A stretch of DNA of 64,000 nt from assembly GCF_018494065.1 (NCBI RefSeq), contig NZ_JABBFR010000014.1, positions 1 through 64,000 on the forward strand, read 5' to 3'. Positions within the stretch are counted from its first letter, which is position 1. Each line of letters opens with the position of its first letter. A program made the position numbers and the translations under genes. Below are positions 26,269-36,201 of this stretch, piece after piece. The notes under the pieces were generated by a model, which searched no databases, was not told where the DNA came from, and was given only the letters and a program-made list of their open reading frames with translations. The stretch is from Rosenbergiella gaditana. GTDB taxonomy: Bacteria > Pseudomonadota > Gammaproteobacteria > Enterobacterales > Enterobacteriaceae.

Positions 26269-28173
26269 GTGTCGGAAACGGATCAACAAGCTCATCAGTC
26301 TCAGCCCATCCTACAAGTGGAAAATCTGACCATTCGTTTCCCTCAACAGGGAAGGCTACAATCCGTGGTAGATAACCTGAATTTATCGGTCTACCGAGGA
26401 AAAACCCTCGCCCTAGTCGGTGAGTCGGGGTCAGGCAAATCCGTCAGTTCTCTGGCGTTGATGGGCCTATTACCCAAAGAAGCGGTGGTCGAGGGCCAGC
26501 GTCTGTTACGTAACCGAGCGGGCCAGCACATAGAGCTGGGTCAGCTTACGGAGTCCCAATGGCAAGGGGTGCGTGGCGCAGAAGTTGCCATGATATTTCA
26601 AGAGCCGATGACCTCACTCAATCCTGTCTTTACCGTTGGTCAGCAGTTAGCCGAATCAGTACGTCAGCATCAACCCCTCTCCAAAACCGAAGCGCTTAAA
26701 CAAAGTCTACAACTGTTAGAACGCGTGAGAATTCCGGCGGCTAAACAGGTACTTAGCCGCTACCCGCATCAGATGTCCGGGGGAATGCGTCAGCGAGTGA
26801 TGATTGCAATGGCCCTCAGCTGTCGCCCGGCACTACTGATTGCCGATGAGCCAACCACGGCACTTGATGTCACCTTACAGGCACAAATATTAACGCTGAT
26901 CCGTGAATTACAGCGAGATCTGGATACTGGCGTGCTCTTTATCACCCATGATATGGGCGTGGTAGCCGAAATGGCTGATGAGGTCACCGTGTTACGTCAA
27001 GGTCAATCGCTGGAGACCGCTGCAGTCGATACGCTTTTCTACGCGCCACAGCATCCCTATACTCGGCAATTACTCGCGGCGGTACCGCGTCTAGGGGATA
27101 TGCAACCCTACGATCAACCACAAAAATTTTCTTTACTCACAACAGAGAATCCCCCTGCGAGCACTCACGACACGGTCGATAGGCACTCTCCCCCGCTATT
27201 ACAAGTCAGGGATCTAGTGACCCGCTTTCCGCTACGTGGCGGCCTCCTTAATCGCGTCGTCAATGAAGTGCATGCGGTAGAACATCTCAACTTTGACTTG
27301 CGTGCAGGAGAAACTCTGGCGTTAGTTGGCGAGTCTGGCTGCGGTAAATCGACCACTGGTCGGGCGCTTCTTCAATTAGTGACGAGCCAACAGGGGGCAA
27401 TCACCTTTGATGGGCAACGTATCGATCAACTAACTGGCTCGGCACTCAACCGATTACGCCAGCAAATCCAGTTTATTTTCCAAGACCCGTATGCATCGCT
27501 CGACCCACGTAAAACGGTCGGCTACTCAGTTATGGAGCCGCTGTTAGTGCATAAACTGGCCTCACCTGCGCAAGCACAACAGCGGGTACATCAACTGCTG
27601 GAAAAAGTCGGCTTATCGGCAGAGCATGCCTTGCGTTATCCGCATCAATTCTCGGGTGGGCAGCGTCAACGTATCTGTATTGCTCGCGCACTGGCTTCTA
27701 ATCCCAAAGTAATTGTCGCCGACGAGTCGGTTTCGGCATTAGATGTCTCTGTGCAGGCACAAATTATTAATCTACTGCTCGATTTACAGCGGGAGCAGGG
27801 ATTGGCTTTCTTATTTATTTCCCATGATATGGCGGTTGTCGAGCGTATCAGTCACCGGGTGGCTGTTATGTATCAAGGACAAATCGTGGAGATGGGGCCA
27901 CGTGCTGCTGTCTTCGCCACGCCTCAACACCCTTATACTCAAAAACTACTTAAGGCAGTACCGGTTGCGGATCCGAGAAGTCAGCGACCCCCCCTCTCTT
28001 CAGCCGTTGAAGAGATTCCCAGTGCCATCTATCCCTTAGGAAAAGGCCCCGAACGCGTAACCCTCAATGAAGTGGCCCCTGGGCATTATGTTGCGACAAA
28101 CGCGTCGACCTCACCTTTATCGCCGGCCCATACGGCATCCCCTTCATTGCAGACAGGAGACACTTTATTATGA
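26269..28173 (+). CDS. gsiA: Glutathione ABC importer, fused ATP-binding protein
   Basis: The 634-residue protein carries two ABC ATPase domains in one chain. Domain 1 (about 10-270) has [37 protein letters not shown] and [10 protein letters not shown]. Domain 2 (about 305-560) has [33 protein letters not shown] and [10 protein letters not shown]. The C-terminus has [17 protein letters not shown] as in E. coli GsiA. It starts with GTG at 26269 behind AAAAGGGAG. E. coli has iaaA directly upstream in the gsi operon; it is absent here and the Nit1-type amidase takes that position. It overlaps gsiB by 4 nt. Confidence 0.95.
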   Translation: MSETDQQAHQSQPILQVENLTIRFPQQGRLQSVVDNLNLSVYRGKTLALVGESGSGKSVSSLALMGLLPKEAVVEGQRLLRNRAGQHIELGQLTESQWQGVRGAEVAMIFQEPMTSLNPVFTVGQQLAESVRQHQPLSKTEALKQSLQLLERVRIPAAKQVLSRYPHQMSGGMRQRVMIAMALSCRPALLIADEPTTALDVTLQAQILTLIRELQRDLDTGVLFITHDMGVVAEMADEVTVLRQGQSLETAAVDTLFYAPQHPYTRQLLAAVPRLGDMQPYDQPQKFSLLTTENPPASTHDTVDRHSPPLLQVRDLVTRFPLRGGLLNRVVNEVHAVEHLNFDLRAGETLALVGESGCGKSTTGRALLQLVTSQQGAITFDGQRIDQLTGSALNRLRQQIQFIFQDPYASLDPRKTVGYSVMEPLLVHKLASPAQAQQRVHQLLEKVGLSAEHALRYPHQFSGGQRQRICIARALASNPKVIVADESVSALDVSVQAQIINLLLDLQREQGLAFLFISHDMAVVERISHRVAVMYQGQIVEMGPRAAVFATPQHPYTQKLLKAVPVADPRSQRPPLSSAVEEIPSAIYPLGKGPERVTLNEVAPGHYVATNASTSPLSPAHTASPSLQTGDTLL

Positions 28174-29705
28174 CCACACGCCAACGCCCTTGGCTTATTG
28201 CGGTAGGAATGACCGCAAGTCTACTCAGTGTATCGAGCTTCGCCGCAAAAAATATCGTCGTCGCGGTCGGATCTAATTTCACCACGCTCGATCCTTATGA
28301 TGCCAATGACACCCTTTCCCAAAGCGTCGCTAAATCATTCTATCAAGGACTCTATGGCTTCGATGAAGCGATGAAGATTAAGCCTGTGCTCGCAGAAAGC
28401 TACCACGTGAGTACAGATGGCCTGACCTATACGCTAACATTACGTCCGAATGTGACTTTCCAAGATGGCACCCCTTTTAATGCACAGGCAGTTAAGGTTA
28501 ACCTTGATCGCGCCAGCAACCCGGATAGCCACTTAAAACGTTATAATTTATTTAACGATATCGCCAAGACAGAGGTAGTGAGTCCGCTCACGGTGAAAAT
28601 CACCCTGAAAAAACCGTTCTCAGCCTTTATTAACACCCTAGCTCACCCCTCTGCTGTGATGATCTCGCCCACCGCTTTACAGAAATATGGTAAGCAAATT
28701 GGCTTTCATCCGGTCGGAACCGGCCCTTATCAATTTATCAGCTGGAACCAGACCGATGCGATGACGGTGAAGAAATGGCCCAATTATTGGCAAAAAGGAT
28801 TACCTAAGTTAGACAGTATCGTTTGGCGTCCTGTTGCTGATAACAATACCCGAGCGGCAATGTTGCAGACAGGGGAAGCGGATTTTGCTTACCCAATTCC
28901 TTATGAGCAAGCCCCCCGCTTAAAGGCGAACAGTAAGTTGGATGTGGTGAGCTGGCCATCCATTATGCAGCGTTACATTAGTCTAAACGTGACACAAAAA
29001 CCTTTTGATAATCCAAAAGTCCGTGAAGCACTTAACTATGCGATCAATCGTGAAGCCTTAGCTAAGGTTGCGTTTGCGGGTTATGCTACCCCTGCTACCG
29101 GCATTGTACCGCCCGCTATTGCTGATGCCCAACACTACCCGGCTATTCCTTATGATCCGGCCAAAGCGCGTCAATTATTAAAAGAGGCTGGTTACCCACA
29201 AGGTTTCCTAACAACTTTATGGTCGTCACACAACCACTCTACGGCGCAGAAGGTTTTACAGTTCACACAGCAACAGCTCGCACTGGTGGGGATTAAGGCC
29301 CAAGTAACGGCGATGGATGCAGGACAACGTGCCGCACAAGTCGAAGACAAAGGCCAGAAAGAGAGTGGAGTGCGGATGTTCTACACCGGTTGGACCGCCT
29401 CAACTGGCGAGGCTAACTGGGCCTTAACACCGCTGTTTGCGACCAGCTCATGGCCACCGGCAATCTTTAATACCGCTTTTTACAGTAATCCTCAGGTGGA
29501 TAAAGATTTAGCCGATGCATTAAATGCCACCGATGCGGCCAAGAAAAATGCCTTCTATAAAGATGCGCAAGATAAGATTTGGCATGACCAACCTTGGATC
29601 CCGCTGGTAGTCGAAAAGTTAGTCTCCGCCAATAATAAGGCCCTCACCCATTTCAATGTCATGCCAGATACCGGTTTTGATTTTGATAATGCTGATCTGA
29701 AGTGA
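28170..29705 (+). CDS. gsiB: Glutathione-binding periplasmic protein
   Basis: The 511-residue family 5 solute-binding protein has a signal peptide ending near SSFA-AK (about residue 26), then [40 protein letters not shown], the GsiB-type N-terminus, followed by [14 protein letters not shown] and [17 protein letters not shown]. The C-terminus ends [16 protein letters not shown], close to E. coli GsiB. It captures glutathione (and perhaps other gamma-glutamyl or short peptides) for GsiCD. It begins inside the gsiA stop (ATGA). Intact. Confidence 0.95.
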   Translation: MTTRQRPWLIAVGMTASLLSVSSFAAKNIVVAVGSNFTTLDPYDANDTLSQSVAKSFYQGLYGFDEAMKIKPVLAESYHVSTDGLTYTLTLRPNVTFQDGTPFNAQAVKVNLDRASNPDSHLKRYNLFNDIAKTEVVSPLTVKITLKKPFSAFINTLAHPSAVMISPTALQKYGKQIGFHPVGTGPYQFISWNQTDAMTVKKWPNYWQKGLPKLDSIVWRPVADNNTRAAMLQTGEADFAYPIPYEQAPRLKANSKLDVVSWPSIMQRYISLNVTQKPFDNPKVREALNYAINREALAKVAFAGYATPATGIVPPAIADAQHYPAIPYDPAKARQLLKEAGYPQGFLTTLWSSHNHSTAQKVLQFTQQQLALVGIKAQVTAMDAGQRAAQVEDKGQKESGVRMFYTGWTASTGEANWALTPLFATSSWPPAIFNTAFYSNPQVDKDLADALNATDAAKKNAFYKDAQDKIWHDQPWIPLVVEKLVSANNKALTHFNVMPDTGFDFDNADLK

Positions 29706-29749
29706 TTGTATTGGGCAGGTAACCCCCTGCCCACAACCCGAGAATACGC

Positions 29750-30670
29750 ATGCTCAATTATTTTCTTAAACGCTTGCTAGGGATGCTGCCGACGTTATTG
29801 ATTGTCGCCATTCTCGTTTTTCTATTTGTCCACCTGTTACCCGGCGATCCGGCTCGCCTGTTAGCGGGGCCTAATGCTGACGGCACTGTTGTGGCCATGG
29901 TTCGCCATCAACTTGGTCTAGATTTACCCCTGCCGCAACAGTTCTGGCACTATATCGTTCGATTACTGCATGGCGATTTTGGTCAATCGATGTCATCACA
30001 GCGACCGGTAAGTGAAGAGATCGCCAGTCGCTTTACGCCAACGCTACTGTTAACCCTCTGTAGCATGGCATGGTCATGCCTATTTGGCTTATTAATCGGT
30101 GTCGCTTCCGCGGTATGGCGTAACCGTTGGCCGGATAAATTGGGGATGCTGATCGCCGTGTCGGGTATTTCGTTCCCCGCCTTTGCTTTAGGTATTCTAC
30201 TCATGCAGATTTTCTCCGTACAACTCGGATGGCTACCGACGGTCGGAGCCGATAGCTGGCGCAACTATATTTTGCCGTCTCTTACCCTCGGCGCGTCAGT
30301 TGCCTCGGTGATGGCACGTTTTACCCGTGCTTCGTTTATTGACGTATTGGGTGAAGACTATATGCGCACGGCTCGCGCGAAGGGCTTAAGCCCAAGTCGC
30401 GTGATCTTTAAACATGGCCTACGTAACGCGCTTATTCCGGTCATTACCATGATGGGACTCCAGTTTGGCCTACTATTAGGCGGCGCGATTGTGGTTGAAG
30501 TGGTGTTTAACTGGCCAGGGCTGGGCCGTTTATTGATCGATTCCGTCGAAAACCGGGATTATCCCGTTATTCAGGCATTGGTCCTGCTGTTTTCCTGTGA
30601 GTTTATCGTGATCAATTTAGTCGTCGATATCCTCTATGCTGTGGTTAACCCCACCATCCGCTACCGCTGA
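29750..30670 (+). CDS. gsiC: Glutathione ABC importer permease
   Basis: The 306-residue inner-membrane protein starts [39 protein letters not shown], the DppB/GsiC N-terminus with its GDPA motif, followed by a periplasmic loop ([18 protein letters not shown]) and the EAA-loop [28 protein letters not shown]. Six helices are expected. It lies 44 bp after gsiB and 9 bp before gsiD in one operon. Confidence 0.95.
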   Translation: MLNYFLKRLLGMLPTLLIVAILVFLFVHLLPGDPARLLAGPNADGTVVAMVRHQLGLDLPLPQQFWHYIVRLLHGDFGQSMSSQRPVSEEIASRFTPTLLLTLCSMAWSCLFGLLIGVASAVWRNRWPDKLGMLIAVSGISFPAFALGILLMQIFSVQLGWLPTVGADSWRNYILPSLTLGASVASVMARFTRASFIDVLGEDYMRTARAKGLSPSRVIFKHGLRNALIPVITMMGLQFGLLLGGAIVVEVVFNWPGLGRLLIDSVENRDYPVIQALVLLFSCEFIVINLVVDILYAVVNPTIRYR

Positions 30671-30679
30671 GGAAAGGTC

Positions 30680-31588
30680 ATGAAACATTGGCGCCGCGAA
30701 GCGGCTATGAAATCCCTTCCACCCCTTGATCCGACAGCCCCGCAACCGCCCTTGCGCGAGTTTTGGCTGCGCTTTCGTCAGCAACCCGTGGCGGTTATTG
30801 CCGCGCTGTTTGTGATCGTTCTCTTTATTATCGCGATTTTTGCACCTTGGCTTACGCCTTTTGATGCAGAAAATTACTTTGATTATGACCGTATAGACCA
30901 AGGCCCAAGCCTGATGCACTGGTTTGGCGTGGATGCGTTAGGGCGAGATATCTTTAGCCGTGTTATGTTAGGAACGCGTATTTCCTTATTGGCTGGGGTT
31001 TTTTCCGTTGCACTGGGATCTGTTATTGGGACAGTACTAGGCTTAATTGCAGGGTATTACGAGGGGTGGGCAGATAGGTGCATTATGCGTATTTGCGATG
31101 TGCTGTTCGCTTTCCCGGGGATCCTGTTAGCGATTGCGGTGGTCGCACTGATGGGACCGGGTATGTCAAACGTCGTGATTGCCGTCGCGATTTTCAGTAT
31201 TCCGGCGTTTGCACGACTGGTTCGTGGCAATACCTTGGTGCTGAAACAACTCACCTGGGTGGAGTCGGCACGCAGTATTGGGGCCTCAGATACTCATATT
31301 TTACTCAAGCATATTCTGCCGGGCACCTTCTCCTCGATTGTTGTCTTTTTTACACTACGTATTGGGGTATCGATTATCTCGGCTGCCAGTCTCTCATTTA
31401 TCGGATTAGGCGCTCAACCGCCCACACCTGAATGGGGCGCAATGCTCAATGAGGCACGTTCCGATATGGTGATGGCACCGCATGTCGCCCTGTTTCCTAT
31501 TCTTGCCATCTTTCTCACCGTACTGGCCTTTAATTTATTAGGTGATGGCTTGCGCGACGCGCTCGATCCCAAATTACGTAAGCAGTAA
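30680..31588 (+). CDS. gsiD: Glutathione ABC importer permease
   Basis: The 302-residue DppC-type permease has the EAA-loop [22 protein letters not shown] and the family end [23 protein letters not shown], then [16 protein letters not shown]. The ATG at 30680 follows AGGAAAGG; an internal Met ten codons on is a possible alternative. It forms the channel with GsiC. It is the last gene of the operon, and two hairpins follow. Confidence 0.95.
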   Translation: MKHWRREAAMKSLPPLDPTAPQPPLREFWLRFRQQPVAVIAALFVIVLFIIAIFAPWLTPFDAENYFDYDRIDQGPSLMHWFGVDALGRDIFSRVMLGTRISLLAGVFSVALGSVIGTVLGLIAGYYEGWADRCIMRICDVLFAFPGILLAIAVVALMGPGMSNVVIAVAIFSIPAFARLVRGNTLVLKQLTWVESARSIGASDTHILLKHILPGTFSSIVVFFTLRIGVSIISAASLSFIGLGAQPPTPEWGAMLNEARSDMVMAPHVALFPILAIFLTVLAFNLLGDGLRDALDPKLRKQ

Positions 31589-31607
31589 AGGTTAGGCTGA
31601 TAAGTAA

Positions 31608-31667
31608 AAACCTGCGAAAGCAGGTTTCAGATGACCGATAAAGTCCTGATCTCTTGGTCAGGACTTT
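31608..31667 (+). terminator. Tandem hairpins after gsiD
   Basis: Two stems follow the gsiD stop. One is AAACCTGC-GAAA-GCAGGTTT (31608-31627), with a GNRA tetraloop. The other is AAAGTCCTGA/TCAGGACTTT (31640-31649 with 31658-31667). Neither has a long T-run, though both stems end in TTT. They probably end or stabilise the gsi transcript. Confidence 0.6.
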
Positions 31668-31752
31668 GCGCTTACACAGAGATTTCTCACCCTCTATCTT
31701 GCCAATAAAAAATAGTTTGTGCTCAAAACCTGTTAGGCCTTTGACTAACCGG

Positions 31753-32244
31753 CTATTCTTGCTTAGAACCGGTGGCTAATTGCGCTAAAAAGTGTTGATC
31801 AAGGCGATGATAATTGACCTCTTCAACCACCTTTGCTCCGAGGGATGCATAAAAGCTTTGCGCTGCGCTATCTTCACGCACTGATAACCAATCTAATCGG
31901 CTACAGGACTTCTCTTGAGCACGCTGTGCGATAAAGCCCATCATTTGATGGCCAAAACCTTTACGTCGATAGTTCTCTGAGACGAATAGCTCTTTAATAA
32001 ACATCTGCCCACTGTAACGAGGAACAGGATAGAGTATCGTTACGCAGGCAAAGGCAATGATACGCCCTTCACTCATACCTTTATAAATTTCAGTGCCAGA
32101 ATGGGCAGGGAATACCCTATCTTTTAAGTACTTAGCCATTTGCTCCGCGGCGATAACGGCTTGCGGATGGTGATAACGTTCCATTTCGGAAAAAATATCG
32201 ACCAAATCAGCCCACTCGTCCGGCCCACACTGCGTAATTTCCAT
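31753..32244 (-). CDS. GNAT-family N-acetyltransferase
   Basis: The 163-residue protein has the GNAT core: IIAFACVTILYPVPRYSGQMFIKELFVSENYRRKGFGHQMMGFIAQ, whose RRKGFGH is the acetyl-CoA pyrophosphate-binding loop, then LDWLSVREDSAAQSFYASLGAKVVEE, the C-terminal beta-alpha unit. The acceptor substrate cannot be assigned. It stands alone on the minus strand, downstream of lpxL but separated from it by a strong terminator, so it probably has its own promoter. Confidence 0.88.
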   Translation of the reverse strand: MEITQCGPDEWADLVDIFSEMERYHHPQAVIAAEQMAKYLKDRVFPAHSGTEIYKGMSEGRIIAFACVTILYPVPRYSGQMFIKELFVSENYRRKGFGHQMMGFIAQRAQEKSCSRLDWLSVREDSAAQSFYASLGAKVVEEVNYHRLDQHFLAQLATGSKQE

Positions 32245-32303
32245 GGGTATTCCCCGTTAATTTATAATGGATTAACTATAGACGAGGCCAAGTTCCCCAG
32301 TAT

Positions 32304-32330
32304 AAAAAAAGCGCCTTGACGGCGCTTTTT
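32304..32330. terminator. Bidirectional Rho-independent terminator after lpxL
   Basis: A GC-rich stem GCGCC/GGCGC (32311-32315 with 32321-32325, extended by flanking A/T pairs) has seven A on its left and five T on its right, so it works on either strand. It lies just past the lpxL stop. Confidence 0.9.
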
Positions 32331-32334
32331 CTGA

Positions 32335-33258
32335 TTAACTGTAGAGTGACACTTCACCCGGTGGACGGGTTTTAAACCGACGGTGCAACCAAAGGTATTG
32401 CTCTGGTGCGCGGAGTATCTCGGTTTCAATCACCTTATTCATATAGCTCGCCGCGGCTTGCGAATCTTCATAAGGATAATTTTGTAGTGGCGGTTGAATA
32501 ATTAATTGATAACCACTTTTATTGGTATTGCGGATCAAAACAATAGTCAGCATTGAAGGCTTGGCCAATCGCGATAACACGAAGGTACCATTGGTTGTCG
32601 CGACCTTATCGACCGCAAACAGTGGCGCAAAAACACTGCCTTTGGGGCCGTAATCTTGGTCTGGGGCAAACCATACCGCTTCGCCTTGTTTCAACGCATG
32701 GACCATCCCGCGCAGGTCGCGGCGGTCGATCATCGCTTTGTTCGAACGCATACGCCCTTTGGTCTGCGCCCATTCCATCGCTTGGTTATTATGCGGCCGG
32801 TACATTGCCATCATCGGCTGACAAAGCCCAGTAATCCGACCTCCTAGCTCTAGCGACATAAAATGCACACCAATCACCATGACACCACGCTGCTCTTGCT
32901 GCGCTTGTTGCAGATTATTTAGCCCAGAGACGGAGTAAAGTTTACGTACCCGTTTATCTGACCAAAACCATGCGATGCCTGTCTCGACCAGGGCCATCCC
33001 CAGAGATTCAAAGTTTTTGGCAATGAGCACTTCCAATTCTTGCTCTTGGATATTGGGAAAACACAGTTGAACGTTACGCCGAGTAATCGACTCACGTCTT
33101 TTTAATACACGACGTGAAATTTTACCGGCCTTCGCCCCTAATCGAATCAAAATTGGATAAGGGAGTTGCACGAGTAGCCACAGCACACCAAGTCCGAACC
33201 AGGTGAGCCAATAGCGTGGATGTAAAATTTTAAGCTGAAATTGCCCAGTTTTTTTCAT
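32335..33258 (-). CDS. lpxL: Lipid A biosynthesis lauroyl/palmitoleoyl acyltransferase
   Basis: The 307-residue inner-membrane enzyme adds a secondary acyl chain to Kdo2-lipid IVA. From ATG 33258 (after GAAGGCTTT) it starts MKKTGQFQLKILHPRYWLTW, aligned with E. coli LpxL, and has GVLWLLVQLPYPILIRLG as the membrane anchor. The acyltransferase HxxxxE motif is in GVHFMSLELGGR. YRPHNNQAMEW and the C-terminal EQYLWLHRRFKTRP are also conserved. The frame stays open 102 codons further upstream into yceI-like sequence, but that extension is not part of the family. LpxP, its cold-induced paralogue, is an alternative name. Confidence 0.9.
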   Translation of the reverse strand: MKKTGQFQLKILHPRYWLTWFGLGVLWLLVQLPYPILIRLGAKAGKISRRVLKRRESITRRNVQLCFPNIQEQELEVLIAKNFESLGMALVETGIAWFWSDKRVRKLYSVSGLNNLQQAQQEQRGVMVIGVHFMSLELGGRITGLCQPMMAMYRPHNNQAMEWAQTKGRMRSNKAMIDRRDLRGMVHALKQGEAVWFAPDQDYGPKGSVFAPLFAVDKVATTNGTFVLSRLAKPSMLTIVLIRNTNKSGYQLIIQPPLQNYPYEDSQAAASYMNKVIETEILRAPEQYLWLHRRFKTRPPGEVSLYS

Positions 33259-33400
33259 AAAGCCTTCAATAAAAGAAGCCTCTACGCCAGAAACTCCACA
33301 TTTCTTGGCAACGTATGGCCTCGGTAAAGAGTTTGACCGCAGAAAGCAGAGAATGTCACCGAAATATTGCGTTAAATAATGAAAGCAAATGTATCCAAGA

Positions 33401-33967
33401 TTAAGGTGTCGTCGCGACGAGGACAATATCAACTTGGATAGGGTCCGCGACCAGCGCAGGGTATTGTCCCATACCAAAGGCTTGGCGCGATAGAGTGATC
33501 GTACCAGAAAGTCGTAAATATCCTCCACTCGGGAGTAAACGTGAATCGTCGCTCCGCTTACCATAGAGCATCACTGGCCGAGTCATCTCTTTGATTTTTA
33601 GAGACCCTAATACCCGATAACGCCCCTCGCCCACGTCGACAATACGACTGCTGGTAAAGGTCACATTAGGGTATTGAGCTTGATCAAAAAATTGATGGCT
33701 CTTTAAGGCCCAGGTCAGCACGCGGTGGTGAGCATCAAGATTTGCGATAGGCATATCGATTCGTAGCCGGTCTGCCATATCTTGCTCTGGGTCTACCACG
33801 ATATCCCCGCGAAGCCCAGTGATCCGTGCATGGTAATCGGATTTACCAATCATATTCCAACGCAGCAATACATAGCTGCTATCGGTTAATTGAAAAGGAA
33901 TTGGGGCGGCATAGATCGGAAGTACTCCCCCCAAGATCCCAAGCAACAATAATCCCACACGTAACAT
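33401..33967 (-). CDS. YceI-family periplasmic protein
   Basis: The 188-residue protein has a signal peptide (hydrophobic VGLLLLGILGGVLPIYA, cleavage about residue 20) and the YceI lipocalin-like beta-barrel pattern: DSSYVLLRWNMIGKSDYHARITGLRGDIVVDPE, SHQFFDQAQYPNVTFTSSRI and GSLKIKEMTRPVML. Family members bind isoprenoid or other lipids in the periplasm; the function here is unknown. It lies 142 bp upstream of lpxL on the same strand, and the lpxL frame overlaps its 3' half without being translated. Confidence 0.88.
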   Translation of the reverse strand: MLRVGLLLLGILGGVLPIYAAPIPFQLTDSSYVLLRWNMIGKSDYHARITGLRGDIVVDPEQDMADRLRIDMPIANLDAHHRVLTWALKSHQFFDQAQYPNVTFTSSRIVDVGEGRYRVLGSLKIKEMTRPVMLYGKRSDDSRLLPSGGYLRLSGTITLSRQAFGMGQYPALVADPIQVDIVLVATTP

Positions 33968-34060
33968 GACTTAACTCCCGAACAGAGACGCTGAAACTAT
34001 AGCTTAGCGTGGAGTGACCTGCCGAGAGAAATTATTTATGGGTAGGTGATTCCGGGAGGG

Positions 34061-34420
34061 TTAATCTGTGAATGCGTCACCCCTTCTTGCTCGTCCTCCC
34101 ACCCCGAGATCAATACGGCCTGGGGCTATCGCTGCCAATAGATGGAAATTTTCAGCCACTTTATAAGGACTATAGCGCTGTAACATTACGCCACCGGCCC
34201 CCAGACGCAGGGTCTTTGTCTGAGCAGCTAACCACGCCAGTACAATTTCCGGCGACGGGCTAGCCAGCGCAGGGGTATTGTGATGCTCTGCAATCCAGTA
34301 ACGATAAAAACCCGCTTGTTCAGCTAAACGGGCAAGCGCTAAGCTATTTTGTAACGCTTGCTGGCTAGTTTCCTCCGGCTGTCGCGGGCACTTATCCAGA
34401 ATACTCAGACGAAAAGGCAT
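34061..34420 (-). pseudogene. Luciferase-like flavin monooxygenase, N-terminal third only
   Basis: From the ATG at 34420 the 119-residue product matches the start of LLM-class flavin-dependent oxidoreductases: ALARLAEQAGFYRYWIAEHHNTPALASPSPEIVLAWLAAQT, then LRLGAGGVMLQRYSPYKVAENFHLLAAIAPGRIDLGVG. Family members are about 330 residues long. Here the frame ends soon after the GVGRA-type motif, at GDAFTD-stop, and no downstream piece is present before the next gene. Lacking most of the TIM barrel, it cannot be functional. The remainder was probably deleted. Confidence 0.8.
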
Positions 34421-34550
34421 AGGGCTTCTCTTTATTAATCACCATGCCTTAGTTCTAAAAGAAAAGAGAAATTGTTGGAAATAATTAATTAGGCATTAAA
34501 AATCATATATTTCGCTAATCGCTGATTCGTGACGTAAATATAACATTCCT

Positions 34551-34901
34551 CTATGAGGTCGAGATAGGTAAATCCTGTCGGTCTCCCCGCGTGCTGGGGT
34601 GGGAAATGACTAAAAATTCCACCGCTTCCTGAGAAGCATTGAGTGCTTGATGGGCAACAGTAGGCGGAATTTCTAGGCCTTGCTGAGCCTGTAACCGATG
34701 TTTATCTCCTGCTAATTCCACTATCAGTTCACCGGTTAATACAAAGAAAAATTGCCGTGATTGTTGGTGGTAGTGACGGCGTTCTGCGGTACCAGCAGGC
34801 ATTTTCTCATGAATAATTAATAAGTCTTGGCGTTGAAGTAAATACCAGCCATCGCACTTATCACCCCACTGATAATGTTCAGCCGTTGTCTTATCGATCA
34901 T
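34551..34901 (-). CDS. Cupin-domain protein
   Basis: The 116-residue single-domain cupin has both motifs: ERRHYHQQSRQFFFVLTGELIVEL (cupin 1, with the G(X)5HXH-type metal ligands reduced to RRHYH) and QQGLEIPPTVAHQALN (cupin 2, PxxxxH). Small cupins of this type bind a metal and may be isomerases or ligand sensors; the substrate is unknown. It is divergent from cbl by 266 bp. The start is ATG 34901 after AGGAGA. Confidence 0.85.
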   Translation of the reverse strand: MIDKTTAEHYQWGDKCDGWYLLQRQDLLIIHEKMPAGTAERRHYHQQSRQFFFVLTGELIVELAGDKHRLQAQQGLEIPPTVAHQALNASQEAVEFLVISHPSTRGDRQDLPISTS

Positions 34902-35167
34902 GGTTTCTCCTATTTAACGCATACTTTCTGATTAATAACACAAACTATGCTAACGATTACCATTAATTTGCTAAGAATATATTTCGAGTTAACAGCGTTT
35001 TATGCTGATTTTTATTTATTGGCTGCAATTAACCGATGTAGGACGGCTATTTTCCGATAATTATCGCCGTTATATCTTTGTGATATAACGTTTTCGTTTT
35101 AATTATTTATGTAATGAAGACCAATTCACTACTGTGGGAGTCATTAAATGCATAAAGAGTATGCCTT

Positions 35168-36124
35168 ATGAATTTCCAGCAACTTAAAATTATCCGTGAA
35201 GCAGCCCGTTGCCAGTGTAATCTCACCGAGGTAGCAAAAACCCTTTTTACTTCCCAATCCGGGATTAGCCGTCATATTCGTGAATTAGAGGACGAATTAG
35301 GGGTCGAATTATTTATTCGTCACGGTAAGCGTATGCTCGGTCTTACCGGTCCGGGAAAAGAGATGTTAGTGATCGCTCAACGGATATTAGACGAGTCGGC
35401 GAAAGCCAAGCGTTTAGGCCAATTATTTACCGCACAAGAAGCCGGAATATTGACTATTGCGACCACCCATACCCAAGCACGTTACTCCTTACCCTCCATA
35501 TTAAAGCAGTTTCGTAGTCGCTATCCGCATATTCAAGTCGTTCTTAATCAAGCGACGCCGGAAGAGATCCGCGATCAGGTAATTTCCGGTGAAGCGGATA
35601 TCGGTATTGCTTCCGAGGGCTTAGCTCATAATGGAAAGTTAACCACTTTTCCGTGGTTCAAATGGAACCACCGTATTTTAGTTCCGCATGACCACCCTTT
35701 AGCGCAGGAGGATAAACTCAGCCTAGAGCAGTTAGCGCAGTGGCCGCTTGTGACTTATCGCGCGGGGATGACCGGGCGCTCCGTGATAGATGAAGCCTTT
35801 CAAACCGTCTCATTGCTGCCCAATGTCGTACTCAGTGCTCAAGATTCTGATGTGGTCAAAACCTATGTTCGCCTCGGGATGGGGATCGGTATCATTGCCG
35901 AGACAGCAGCCGATCACGACGATCCTGAGTTGATCTCTTTGGACGCCCGTCACCTGTTTAATAGTAATACCGTGTGGTTAGGGGTGAAGCAGGGACAATT
36001 GCAGCGGGACTATTTGTGGCAATTTATGACGCTCTGTAACCCGAATCTGTCTGAAGACGAATTAAAGCAGATGGCACGCGGTATCACTGAACCTTCAGAA
36101 CTCGGTTACGATTTTCAAATTTAA
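35168..36124 (+). CDS. cbl: LysR-type regulator of sulfur-limitation genes
   Basis: The 318-residue protein closely follows E. coli Cbl/CysB: N-terminal MNFQQLKIIREAARCQCNLTEVAKTLFTSQSGISRHIREL (HTH), then TIATTHTQARYSLP, which in this group forms the sulfate/APS-binding pocket, and TYRAGMTGRSVIDEAF, QDSDVVKTYVRLGMGIGI near the C-terminal half. Cbl activates sulfonate-sulfur genes (ssu, tau) and senses APS. The ending ELGYDFQI matches Cbl (…IDYQI) better than CysB. None of the target operons is in the window, although the glutathione importer nearby would also supply sulfur. Confidence 0.9.
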   Translation: MNFQQLKIIREAARCQCNLTEVAKTLFTSQSGISRHIRELEDELGVELFIRHGKRMLGLTGPGKEMLVIAQRILDESAKAKRLGQLFTAQEAGILTIATTHTQARYSLPSILKQFRSRYPHIQVVLNQATPEEIRDQVISGEADIGIASEGLAHNGKLTTFPWFKWNHRILVPHDHPLAQEDKLSLEQLAQWPLVTYRAGMTGRSVIDEAFQTVSLLPNVVLSAQDSDVVKTYVRLGMGIGIIAETAADHDDPELISLDARHLFNSNTVWLGVKQGQLQRDYLWQFMTLCNPNLSEDELKQMARGITEPSELGYDFQI

Positions 36125-36201
36125 GCGCACGGATACCTCCTCTCTTATGACATAGGCGACTAGGCTAAAAGGACTTACTCTTACGCTTAGGAGCTTATGT
36201 T

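Noticed and set aside
35001..35087. 28-codon plus-strand ORF between cupin and cbl
   Set aside because: No ribosome site and AT-rich chance composition; it lies in the divergent promoter region.
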